Assembly (NCBI GenBank): GCA_030647655.1
Contig: JAUSJH010000017.1
Location: forward strand, 1-50,706
Direction of reading: 5' to 3'
Length of the DNA: 50,706 nucleotides
From: a bacterium
Lineage (GTDB): Bacteria; Patescibacteriota; Minisyncoccia; Phycocordibacterales; UBA2100
How positions within the stretch are numbered: the first letter of the stretch is position 1; each line of letters opens with the position of its first letter. The notes under the pieces were generated by a model, which was given only the letters and a program-made list of their open reading frames with translations, made no database searches and was not told the origin of the DNA. Positions 39,524 to 47,417 of this stretch are shown one piece after another. A program made the position numbers and the translations under genes.

Positions 39524-40701
39524 ACCTCCGAGAACGTCTCGATGATGATCTTCTTGTCTTCATCCGTCATTTCCGGATAGATTGGCAAATAGAAACCTCG
39601 CCTGTGTACTTTCGCCGCCACGGGACACATGCCCGGCTCTATCATGTGTTTCTGCCACTTTGAGAAGAACGGCTGGAACACCATGCTCCCCGCAACCATC
39701 GGACGGACTTCGACTTTGTCATTTGCGCGTTCAACGACGCGCGCCCGAACCTCGGGAGACACGCACACAAGCGGGAACGCCATCGCGGACGCGGTCTCCA
39801 TCTGCTCGTACCGAAGTGGCATATACAAATCGTTCTTTGTGTAGAGCACTTCGGCGAAATGTCGGAATATCTTCTCGCGCTTCGCGACTATCTCATCCGC
39901 ATACGCGATCTGCGCATTGCCCAAGAGGCCGGTAATCTCGGTCGGACGCAGATTGTATCCGAGTTCGTAGAACGTATAGAGACCGTAGAAAGGCTCAATC
40001 TTGTGCTTTGCACGAAGTGCTTTTTGATGTTTCTCATCGAGCTGTCGGTCCCACCCGTGTGCGCGGACTATCTGCAAAGCGACGGCAAGCTCTTCGTCGT
40101 CGGTGCAGACCGCGCCCCCTTCGATGGTAGAAAGATGGTGCCCGATAAAAAAAGAGAACGTGCTCGCAAGCCCCGCATTTCCGAGCTTTATCCCGCTCGA
40201 CACACTCCCGAGAGACTCGCAGTTATCTTCCAGTAGCATCACGTGTGCCTCCGCGCATACACGCTTGATGACAGCGATGTCGTCGCAAAACCCGAGCAAA
40301 TTCGTAAGAAATACCGCCTTCACGGGAGTGCGCTTAAGTGCGCGCTGTATCTCTGCGCTTGAAACGTTCAGGGTGTCCTCGGTGACGTCGAGCGGGAGCG
40401 CGTTCAAGCCGAGTTGAATAAGCGGCATCACGTTGGTAGACCACGTGACAGCGGAAAACGCGACGGTATCTTCACGCTTGAGACGGCCCAGATTAATGAG
40501 CGCCTGAATGAGAGCCAGATTCGCGGAGCTACCGCTGTTGAAAAGCACGCTGTATTTTCTTCCCTGCCACTTTGCAAAGGCCCGCTCAAATGTTTTGCAT
40601 TCATCACCGAACGAGAATCGCTCGGTCGTGAGCATGAACCGGGCGAGCTTCTCCCGCATTTCTTTCTCGTGATAGAACGCCGAGCCGACGAGTTTGATCA
40701 T
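39520..40701 (-). CDS. PLP-fold NDP-sugar 3-dehydratase-like (Lys to His), ColD/RfbH type
   Basis: A 393-residue protein of the DegT/StrS fold. The position of the PLP Lys (TKxxTTGEGG in aminotransferases) holds His188: FSFFIGHHLSTIEGGAV. In ColD (GDP-4-keto-6-deoxymannose 3-dehydratase) and RfbH/E1, His replaces Lys and the enzyme removes the C3 hydroxyl instead of adding an amine (family knowledge). Asp159 in LEDNCESLG and FNSGSSANL are kept. With gmd and fcl-like genes in the window, a GDP-3,6-dideoxyhexose such as colitose is a plausible product. The GHHxSTxEGG variant also exists in uncharacterised family members, so the substrate is uncertain. TACAGT ends 8 nt before the ATG. Confidence 0.8.
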   Translation of the reverse strand: MIKLVGSAFYHEKEMREKLARFMLTTERFSFGDECKTFERAFAKWQGRKYSVLFNSGSSANLALIQALINLGRLKREDTVAFSAVTWSTNVMPLIQLGLNALPLDVTEDTLNVSSAEIQRALKRTPVKAVFLTNLLGFCDDIAVIKRVCAEAHVMLLEDNCESLGSVSSGIKLGNAGLASTFSFFIGHHLSTIEGGAVCTDDEELAVALQIVRAHGWDRQLDEKHQKALRAKHKIEPFYGLYTFYELGYNLRPTEITGLLGNAQIAYADEIVAKREKIFRHFAEVLYTKNDLYMPLRYEQMETASAMAFPLVCVSPEVRARVVERANDKVEVRPMVAGSMVFQPFFSKWQKHMIEPGMCPVAAKVHRRGFYLPIYPEMTDEDKKIIIETFSEV

Positions 40702-40707
40702 AGAGTA

Positions 40708-42783
40708 TTACTGTACCATTTTCGTGCTCGGACACTCATACACGCGTGCGGTAATTGCGCCCGAAGACGAAGAAAAAAGACTTGTGCACGACGCGAAAAA
40801 ATGTCCATAAAAGCTCCCGTCACTCCAGCGCGGAATATCAACGACTAAGTACTGCCCTGTGTGTGCGGCAAAAAGCTTCTGGTGCTCTTCTTCGTACTGC
40901 GGCGCGGCATAGAAGCGGCCGGTATATTTCCCCATCCGCCACAGTTCATATGCCCCGATATCGTTGTATGTGATGACCGACGTGACGCTTTCCGAACTTC
41001 CGACATAGGTGAGCGCCTCCTGTATAACTTTCTGTGTGTTGCCATTGATGCGCCCGAAAAAAAGCTCCTCCGTAAAGACACCTGCATAGAGAAGTGCAAG
41101 TACGAGGAGCGCCCCGGCGATGAGCGCGCGTAGCGATTCGCGGAAATATGCCGCGACCGAAAGCGCCGCACCTGCCACAAACGAAAGCGCTATAAAGAGG
41201 AAGGAGACGTAAAAGCCCGCGGGGCCAGAACCTCCCATGAATGGAAGCAGGACGTTCCAATGAAGCGAGAGCACTTCTTTTGCCCACGCGGATTTCGGAT
41301 ATAGTGGCAACACATCATGCGGCAAGAAATTCACCGCAAGGAGTGCAGCGCCGCCAAATATAAGTACCGCACAATATGTAACAGAAAATTCGGAACGCTT
41401 TGGAAGATAGGGGGCCAGCGTGACGCCGACGACGGCACAAAGTGGCACGATGAGGAACATCAGATACTTGTCCAGCGCTCCGGCGGAAAAATCAAAGAGT
41501 ACGAGATAGAAGACGAGACCGAGGCCGAGGTAGATGAAAAAGAATCTCGTCTTTTCGAATACGTCTCGCGACATGAACACAAGCGCCGAGAGAACAAGTG
41601 GTCCGAGATACATGAGAGCTTTCGCGCCTTGGAACGCTATCTGTCCCCAATTTCGGTCGAATCCCTGCACGTAGGAGAGCGCGTGCCGTACCATTGCGCC
41701 GGTATCGAAGTATGGATTGAGTGCGCGCACTGCCTCGAAAAGAGCCGCGAAGACGGCGAGGAACACGAGCAGGGCGCCGCCCAAGCGCCACGCTTCACGA
41801 GGCGTTATATCTCGCCGACGCTCGTAGAGATAATCCAGTAAAATTGCTCCGACGACCAAGACGAAGCTCAATTTCACAAGAAGACCTACGAGGAGGGCCG
41901 CGAGAAGGAGCGCTCCGAAAAGTAAGCTCGTTCTTCCTTTACTCTCGAGGAATCGGTCGTATGCATACACAGCGCACAGCATGAAGAACGGGAGCACTGC
42001 GCCGTCGGTGTCGAGCATGAGCGCGGCGAGTGTTCCGTACGCGACGGTGCCGAAAAGTACCAGCGAAAGAAATGCTGCGCGCGCACTAGCTCGAGCCTCG
42101 ATGATAAGGTACAAAAGTCCGTACGAGAGAGCGGTGAACGCGAGCGGCATCATGCGCAGGAGCTCCGCGGGAATGAGCCAGCCCGCGATGCGGAATAAAA
42201 GCTCCGTGAGAGGCGGGTGATGGAAGGTACCGGCCATGCTCGCGGGGTCAACGACGAAATGTGCGACTTTCCACTCATCCTGATGGTACGGCAGTTCAAT
42301 GCCGAAGAACTTCATCACTACAAGAAAGAAGGCAACGCCTCCGGCAATGATGAGCGCACGCTCGTAATCGCCGAGCTCCTCGCGCCAGAGAGCCTTGAGC
42401 GAGCGGCGGGCGGCACCGCGGAATATCATGTGATAAAAGACGAAATTCCCGAGCGCGATGAAACCGCCGACAAGAAATTGCGCCAAGAGATAATGAATGC
42501 CCGCGTATTCCACTAGTCCGTACACCGCGGCCGCGTTGAACACGAGTCCGCCGAGCGCAACAAGAATGAATTGCGCCGCCTCAATATGCACGCGGTCAAC
42601 ATGAGTGTGCCGGAATGTCCAAAATTTCTGGAGCGTAAAACTCACAGAAATGGCGATGCAAAAGCCCGCGACAGAAGAAAAAAGGTACCATACGCCGAAC
42701 ATATCCGTGAGGATGTACGTCGTAAGAAGGCTCGCCGCGGTCGCCGAAACTCCCGAGAGCACGTAGCGGACTATCTTCATCAT
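40708..42783 (-). CDS. GtrA domain fused to GT-C glycosyltransferase
   Basis: A 691-residue membrane protein. Residues 1-125 match GtrA (VRYVLSGVSATAASLLTTYILTDMFGVWYLFSSVAGFCIAISVSFTLQKFWTFRH, four helices), a family linked to flipping of polyprenyl-phosphate sugars. From about 140 on it is a GT-C enzyme with PYHQDEWKVAHF (acidic catalytic loop), FHHPPLTELLFRIAGWLIP and about ten helices, ending in a soluble domain (ITYNDIGAYELWRMGKYTGRFYA). The fusion would couple delivery and use of the same lipid-linked sugar. It overlaps the start of the ORF ending at 42780 by 4 bp and is the last gene of the unit 45749-40708. Confidence 0.85.
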   Translation of the reverse strand: MMKIVRYVLSGVSATAASLLTTYILTDMFGVWYLFSSVAGFCIAISVSFTLQKFWTFRHTHVDRVHIEAAQFILVALGGLVFNAAAVYGLVEYAGIHYLLAQFLVGGFIALGNFVFYHMIFRGAARRSLKALWREELGDYERALIIAGGVAFFLVVMKFFGIELPYHQDEWKVAHFVVDPASMAGTFHHPPLTELLFRIAGWLIPAELLRMMPLAFTALSYGLLYLIIEARASARAAFLSLVLFGTVAYGTLAALMLDTDGAVLPFFMLCAVYAYDRFLESKGRTSLLFGALLLAALLVGLLVKLSFVLVVGAILLDYLYERRRDITPREAWRLGGALLVFLAVFAALFEAVRALNPYFDTGAMVRHALSYVQGFDRNWGQIAFQGAKALMYLGPLVLSALVFMSRDVFEKTRFFFIYLGLGLVFYLVLFDFSAGALDKYLMFLIVPLCAVVGVTLAPYLPKRSEFSVTYCAVLIFGGAALLAVNFLPHDVLPLYPKSAWAKEVLSLHWNVLLPFMGGSGPAGFYVSFLFIALSFVAGAALSVAAYFRESLRALIAGALLVLALLYAGVFTEELFFGRINGNTQKVIQEALTYVGSSESVTSVITYNDIGAYELWRMGKYTGRFYAAPQYEEEHQKLFAAHTGQYLVVDIPRWSDGSFYGHFFASCTSLFSSSSGAITARVYECPSTKMVQ

Positions 42784-43805
42784 ACGATTTCCGTCGCAAT
42801 ACGTGCCCCGAGCGTGTGCAGACTGTGACCCTTGAGAGTGACCTCGCGCACTAAGCCGGCGAGAGCCGCTCGCTCATTTTCAGGAAGCATCAATATCTCG
42901 CGCAGTTTGTTCGCGACCGACGCCGCTGTGGCCTCGACGAGGAGGCGCTCTCCTGCTATCTGCGCAAAGTCTTCGCTTGCGGCTATGACGAGACAGCCGC
43001 TCGCGGCGGCCTCGAATATCGTTTTGTCGTACATGCCGCTTGAAGAAAGATTGACGAACATTTCGTGAGCCGCAAATATCTTTGGCGCTTCTTCATGCGG
43101 TACGCCATCGTAAAATTTAACGACGTTCTCAAGCTCAAGCTCCTTTGCACGCGCGATAAGACTCTCGCGGTATCTGACGTCTTCCGGAAGCGCGGAACCA
43201 TAAAATGAAGCCCAGAACGAAATGCCGTCGTGACGAAGAATGTTGAGCGCTTCAAGCACGACGTCCGGTTTCTTGGATGGCGCAAAGCGACCGAAGAAGA
43301 GAATGGAGCGCGGAGCGCGAACACTGCTCGGTGTGAATAATTCCGTATCCACGCCGACCGGCATCACAACTGTTTTCCTGTATCGTGCGGTGTATGAGAA
43401 GCGCGACGTACAAAACACCTTCGTCGCGAAAAGTACCGCGACGTCGGTGAGGAAGCCGCCTGCATAGTGGTTGCGCCAGAGATATATGCGTTTGCCGAGA
43501 AGTTTCCAAAGCCATCCGGCGGCAAGTACGTACTCCTGATTCATGTGGATTAAAACGGCGTCGTATTCATGACGCAGCTGCCAGGAATAGCGGAAAAGCC
43601 GGGAGAGATACCCGATACGCGACGCGCCACGTTCCTTACCAAGAGAGTGCACGTGGACATTGGACGGCAGAGCGTGTTCACCTTCGCGTAGACATATGAC
43701 CTCGATGCGTTCGAAGTGCTTCGCAAATTCCTCGAGCCATTCCGTAAAAAACCCCAAATAAGGGTCCTTACGGTCAACGACTTGCGTCACAATAAGGAGA
43801 CGCAT
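42780..43805 (-). CDS. Glycosyltransferase family 4
   Basis: A 341-residue GT-B transferase. The N-terminal half starts MRLLIVTQVVDRKDPYLGFFTEWLEEFAKHF. The C-terminal half holds SILFFGRFAPSKKPDVVLEALNIL, NVVKFYDGVPHEEAPKIFAAHEMFVNLSSSGMYDKTIFEAAASGCLVIAA; the EX7E-like donor site is modified (DKTIFEAAASG). It lies 6 nt after the GT4-dehydrogenase fusion and overlaps the GtrA/GT-C gene by 4 bp, so the three are one operon. Donor and acceptor are unknown. Confidence 0.88.
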   Translation of the reverse strand: MRLLIVTQVVDRKDPYLGFFTEWLEEFAKHFERIEVICLREGEHALPSNVHVHSLGKERGASRIGYLSRLFRYSWQLRHEYDAVLIHMNQEYVLAAGWLWKLLGKRIYLWRNHYAGGFLTDVAVLFATKVFCTSRFSYTARYRKTVVMPVGVDTELFTPSSVRAPRSILFFGRFAPSKKPDVVLEALNILRHDGISFWASFYGSALPEDVRYRESLIARAKELELENVVKFYDGVPHEEAPKIFAAHEMFVNLSSSGMYDKTIFEAAASGCLVIAASEDFAQIAGERLLVEATAASVANKLREILMLPENERAALAGLVREVTLKGHSLHTLGARIATEIV

Positions 43806-43811
43806 AACAGT

Positions 43812-45749
43812 TTACTTACCGTACACGCCTTCGAGAAGATCGAGGTCCTTGCCCGTGTCGCGCAAGAGCTTCACATTCTTCTCCTCCATTGCTTTCAGAG
43901 CTTCAATGCCGAGAGTGTCTTCAGGGAATGTCTTTTCATACATCGCTCGGAATGCGGCAAAATCCTTTATGAAACAGTGTCCGCCGGCTCCTCTCCCCGG
44001 AGGCCCGCCGTGCCCGCTTTGGTGTATGGGGTCAAGATGCGAGCGGCCCATGCGAGGGTCAGCGGCGAAGGCATCGCGCACATGTTCATAATTACCGCCG
44101 AGTTTTTTCACGAAATCATAGAGGATATTGATGTACACGACTTTGAGGTAAAGCCAGTTGTTACCGGCATATTTCACGAATTCCGCCTCAACCGCGGAGC
44201 AAATGAGCTCGAAGGGCGCGGGTGGAAGTATTGAAAGCACTCTCTGCGCCTGCGCGCGCACCTCCGGTGTATCAGTGCAAATACCGATGATGTTGCGATC
44301 GGGATGCGCGGCGTCGTAGGTAGCCGTCGCTTCGCGTAAGAATTCCGGCGAGTGCATCACGATTTTTTTGGGAAATTGCTTCTGGATTTTCTCCGTCATA
44401 CCGGGGAGCATGGTGGATTTGATGACGGCGACCTTGCCGTCTCCCACGAGCCCTAGCGCCTCACGCACTATCTCATCACTAAAGCCTAGGGGTGTGGTGG
44501 GCGTGGGCACCGCGATAAACACGATGTCGCAATCTTTGATTTTGTTTTTGTTATTCTTATACTCTTTCTCCAAGGAATACCGGACGACGGGAAATCCGCG
44601 GTTCTCGAGCTCATCCGCGTAATTCTTCCCAATGAAGCCCTGTCCTACGTAGCCGACCGTCGGTCGCGTTTCGCTTTTCTTTTCGCCAGTGCGCGCTTCG
44701 GTGCCCGAAGCCGAGAGGGATATGTCCGCATACCACAGCTCGCGATATTCGGCTTCTGTGGGGAATTCTATAGAAAGCTTGCCCAGCTTCCCTTCCGAAA
44801 GGACGGCGATTGCAACACGCGGCAGACTCTCCGGTGTGGCAATAATTGCCCCCGCTTCGCGCGCAAGCCCGACGTCATAGGAAACGACGGGGCAGCCCGC
44901 GGCAAGCGCTTCTACAAGTACCATGCCAAAGCCTTCGTACGACGAGGTGAGGAGAAAAAGGTCTGCAGCTTTGTAAAATGGGAACGGGTCCTGCGCGCCT
45001 TCGAACACGACTTTCTTCTCAATTCTCAATTCGCGCGCGAGCGACTCGAGCGCCACGCGCTCCGAGCCGCTACCAATGATGACAAGTCCCGCCGTAGCGT
45101 CTGCTTTCGCAATTTCCGCAAATGCACGGATAGACGCTGAAACGTTCTTTTCTTTTTCCAATCGCGCGACGACAAGTACGAGCTTCTTGAACTGCGGGTA
45201 CCGTGCGCGCTTATCCAGTGGCTCGGCTTTCTTGAGATTTTCGAGGTCTACAAAAACGGGCAGGACCGTGACTGGTGCTTTAATGCCGCGCGCCGCGAGC
45301 GAATCCGCAATGCGCTTGGAAACGACACGGACAGAATCGGCACGCGATAGGAGAAATCGAGCGAGCAGGACTTTGAGGCGATTGCCTAGTGAGAGGGAGG
45401 AGAAGTAGGGGTCAAAGAGGTCGGTGTGCACTTGCAGATGGAGTTTGCTTCCGCGCATGCCTGCGATGATCCATGCTAAAAGTCCGGTCAAGAATGGGTC
45501 TTGGGCGGAAACGACATCGGGCCTTTGAAGCCGCCACCCCGCCGCAATCGAGCGCAGGGAGCCCAAGACGCGCCCGAGGCCAAAGCCTCGCACCGAGGCG
45601 TTTCCTGATATCTGGACGAGCTGGCGTGGCCCGTGGGGCACAAGGACGTCCATGCGCTCCACCGTGCGCGCCTGCATACGCAGGCGCTTTGTGACAGCGC
45701 TCGTCTCGTTGAACGCGTTCCAATCCGTGGAGAGTACCAGTACGCGCAT
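43812..45749 (-). CDS. Fusion of GT4 glycosyltransferase and truncated nucleotide-sugar dehydrogenase
   Basis: A 645-residue single frame. Residues 1-340 are a GT4 (VLVVARLEKEKNVSASIRAFAEI, SSYEGFGMVLVEALAAGCPVVS with the EX7E pair at Glu272/Glu280). After a linker (SASGTEARTGEKKSETRP), residues 364-645 are the first two domains of UDP-glucose/GDP-mannose dehydrogenase: VGYVGQGFIGKNYADELENRG (NAD site), VFIAVPTPTTP, SPEFLREATATYD, EAEFVKYAGN (Lys527) and the catalytic Cys592 in GAGGHCFIKD. The third, UDP-binding domain is missing. The catalytic residues remain, so activity is possible, but nucleotide recognition must differ. The gene starts an operon from a strong leaderless-type promoter. 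A frameshift or assembly joint is unlikely because the linker stays open and in frame. Confidence 0.88.
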   Translation of the reverse strand: MRVLVLSTDWNAFNETSAVTKRLRMQARTVERMDVLVPHGPRQLVQISGNASVRGFGLGRVLGSLRSIAAGWRLQRPDVVSAQDPFLTGLLAWIIAGMRGSKLHLQVHTDLFDPYFSSLSLGNRLKVLLARFLLSRADSVRVVSKRIADSLAARGIKAPVTVLPVFVDLENLKKAEPLDKRARYPQFKKLVLVVARLEKEKNVSASIRAFAEIAKADATAGLVIIGSGSERVALESLARELRIEKKVVFEGAQDPFPFYKAADLFLLTSSYEGFGMVLVEALAAGCPVVSYDVGLAREAGAIIATPESLPRVAIAVLSEGKLGKLSIEFPTEAEYRELWYADISLSASGTEARTGEKKSETRPTVGYVGQGFIGKNYADELENRGFPVVRYSLEKEYKNNKNKIKDCDIVFIAVPTPTTPLGFSDEIVREALGLVGDGKVAVIKSTMLPGMTEKIQKQFPKKIVMHSPEFLREATATYDAAHPDRNIIGICTDTPEVRAQAQRVLSILPPAPFELICSAVEAEFVKYAGNNWLYLKVVYINILYDFVKKLGGNYEHVRDAFAADPRMGRSHLDPIHQSGHGGPPGRGAGGHCFIKDFAAFRAMYEKTFPEDTLGIEALKAMEEKNVKLLRDTGKDLDLLEGVYGK

Positions 45750-45755
45750 GGGCGC

Positions 45756-45783
45756 ATTCTAGCCGTTTTCCGCGCTTTTTCAA
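45756..45783 (-). promoter_or_regulatory. Promoter of the GT4-dehydrogenase operon
   Basis: TTGAAA (45783-45778), 16 nt, TAGAAT (45761-45756), then 6 nt to ATG 45749. It is nearly identical in sequence to the promoter at 46596-46623. Confidence 0.7.
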
Positions 45784-45794
45784 ACCAAAAGCGC

Positions 45795-46589
45795 TTACGA
45801 AGACTTTTCCAATATGTCTTTCTTGAAGTGCTTCAGATAGGCCACCAAGATGAAACTAATGATGACCATCAGGAACCACGAGGTGACCTTTTGCGTGGAT
45901 ACCACATTCCATGCATGTATCTGATTGGGATATTGCCACGCGCCGAGATACGTAGAAATGTTCTCGGCGATCCAGATGAAAAAAGCAATCAGGACAAATG
46001 CGACACTTAGCGGCATCCATCGCCTCTGCTCGATGACCGTAAAATACACTTTTACTTTCCAGAACAAGGTGAAAACGGCAGTTATAAGGAATAGCCGGAA
46101 GTCGTAGATGTAGTGGTTGGTAAAGAAATTGAGATAAATGAGCGCGCAGAGTATGACACTCCATACGTAGTGGTCATAATTCTTCATCTCCAGTTTCATC
46201 ACTTTCCAAGATTGACTGATGTAACTCCCTACTGCCGCATACATAAATCCGCTGTAGAGGGGTACGGTCGCTATCTTGAGAAATCCATCTTCTGGATAAC
46301 TCCAGGAGCCGACCATCGCACTCGTCTTGTACAACTCGAGAACGAGCCCGATGATGTGGAATAGAAAAATGACTTTTACCTCATCCTTCGTCTCGAGCTT
46401 CGTGTAGTACAGGATTACCTGTATGAGTATGGCGGCGAGAAAGAGAAAGTCGTAGCGGGCGAGGCCGAAGAGCGGGATGTGGTTGGAGACGAGAAGCAAG
46501 AACAAAAACGAACCGGCAAAGATAGCCGCCCGCGCCTGCTTGAGCCCGAAAACAAAGAACTCTTTCGTATATTCCTGCAGACGTCCCAT
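45795..46589 (-). CDS. DUF817 integral membrane protein
   Basis: A 264-residue protein with about eight membrane helices. VGSWSYPEDGFLKIATVPLYSGFMYAAVGSYISQSWKVM and FWIAENISTYLGAWQYPNQIHAWNVVSTQKVTSWFLMVIISFILVAYL match the DUF817 family (YoaT type). Two W-Y-P and three conserved aromatic/charged positions sit at membrane ends. The function is unknown. It is monocistronic, with its own promoter; the next gene has a near-copy of that promoter. Located between sugar genes, but no direct link to glycan synthesis is visible. Confidence 0.8.
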   Translation of the reverse strand: MGRLQEYTKEFFVFGLKQARAAIFAGSFLFLLLVSNHIPLFGLARYDFLFLAAILIQVILYYTKLETKDEVKVIFLFHIIGLVLELYKTSAMVGSWSYPEDGFLKIATVPLYSGFMYAAVGSYISQSWKVMKLEMKNYDHYVWSVILCALIYLNFFTNHYIYDFRLFLITAVFTLFWKVKVYFTVIEQRRWMPLSVAFVLIAFFIWIAENISTYLGAWQYPNQIHAWNVVSTQKVTSWFLMVIISFILVAYLKHFKKDILEKSS

Positions 46590-46595
46590 CCCCGC

Positions 46596-46623
46596 ACTCT
46601 AGCCGTTTTTAGTGCTTTTTCAA
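46596..46623 (-). promoter_or_regulatory. Promoter of the DUF817 gene
   Basis: TTGAAA (46623-46618), 16 nt, TAGAGT (46601-46596), then 6 nt to ATG 46589. The -35 box contains the stop codon of the upstream ATP-grasp gene (46620-46622). See the duplicate at 45756. Confidence 0.7.
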
Positions 46624-47417
46624 ACAAAAACTGCTTTCATCGAACGGACAATCTCGTGTGTGATACGCACTCTGTCGGGCTCCTTCAAATCGAGCAAATA
46701 CAGCGTTTCCGATTCGTCTTCAATTTCAGTAAGTAGCAGCTTCCCGTCTTTGGTTCGTAACGCATCGATTCTTTGAAGACCATAAGGCAGTGCGTTCCAG
46801 TCTACAAACGATTGCGCGAACTGAAGCTCCGCAGCCGTAGGTCTATAAATCTCAATAGTCTTATGACTCAGTCGATTCGGCATCGTAATCGCGTAGGAAA
46901 AGTGGTTATCGAGGTAGAAAAAGGATGGCTCTGACTCGAATTCAACGAAAGGCTGTATCACATAGTCCGTAAGGTCAGCCGTTTCCAATCCAGCTCTTGT
47001 AAGTTTCTTAGAGCCTGTGCCATCACAACTCATCTTGGGTTTTATGAAATAGTACTCACAGTCGGGTAGTTTTCCGAGGTCATTCAGTGAATCTACGGTG
47101 GGAATCACCTGATACCCCTCACTGAAAAGTTCGACGACATGGTCCTTCCCTTTCTGGTCTCCTTTACCTGTAAGAGGGTTGTACACCGGTTTCCCCGACG
47201 CCCTGAGGAGTCGCTCTACTTCACGCCACTCTGCCAAGTACTCGTGCGTCGGCCAGATATTTCTGATAATGACACCGTCGACTGATTCAAGATACTTCTT
47301 ACAGTCGAGAGGGTGAGAAACTACTATCTCAAAATCCGACCTTAAGATATCGATAAGGTAAGCATCCTCGTTCTGCCTGCTGTTTTTAGAATTAGTTAGA
47401 AAGAGAATTTTTTTCAT
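46620..47417 (-). CDS. ATP-grasp-like protein
   Basis: A 265-residue protein, MKKILFLTNSKNSRQNEDAYLIDILRSDFEIVVSHP at the start. The middle has a glutathione synthase/RimK-like ATP-grasp pattern: YNPLTGKGDQKGKDHVVELF, YYFIKPKMSCDGTGSKKL (nucleotide-binding Lys and glycine loop), YVIQPFVEFESEPSFFYLDNHFSYAI, and LRTKDGKLLLTEIEDESETLYLLDL, where the acidic residues would bind Mg-ATP. Such enzymes join a carboxylate to an amine or thiol; the substrate is unknown. The start ATG 47417 lies 26 bp inside the upstream GT4 gene; an in-frame extension up to 47498 reads through that gene and is not convincing. By eye it is more AT-rich than its neighbours, which may hint at transfer. Confidence 0.72.
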   Translation of the reverse strand: MKKILFLTNSKNSRQNEDAYLIDILRSDFEIVVSHPLDCKKYLESVDGVIIRNIWPTHEYLAEWREVERLLRASGKPVYNPLTGKGDQKGKDHVVELFSEGYQVIPTVDSLNDLGKLPDCEYYFIKPKMSCDGTGSKKLTRAGLETADLTDYVIQPFVEFESEPSFFYLDNHFSYAITMPNRLSHKTIEIYRPTAAELQFAQSFVDWNALPYGLQRIDALRTKDGKLLLTEIEDESETLYLLDLKEPDRVRITHEIVRSMKAVFV

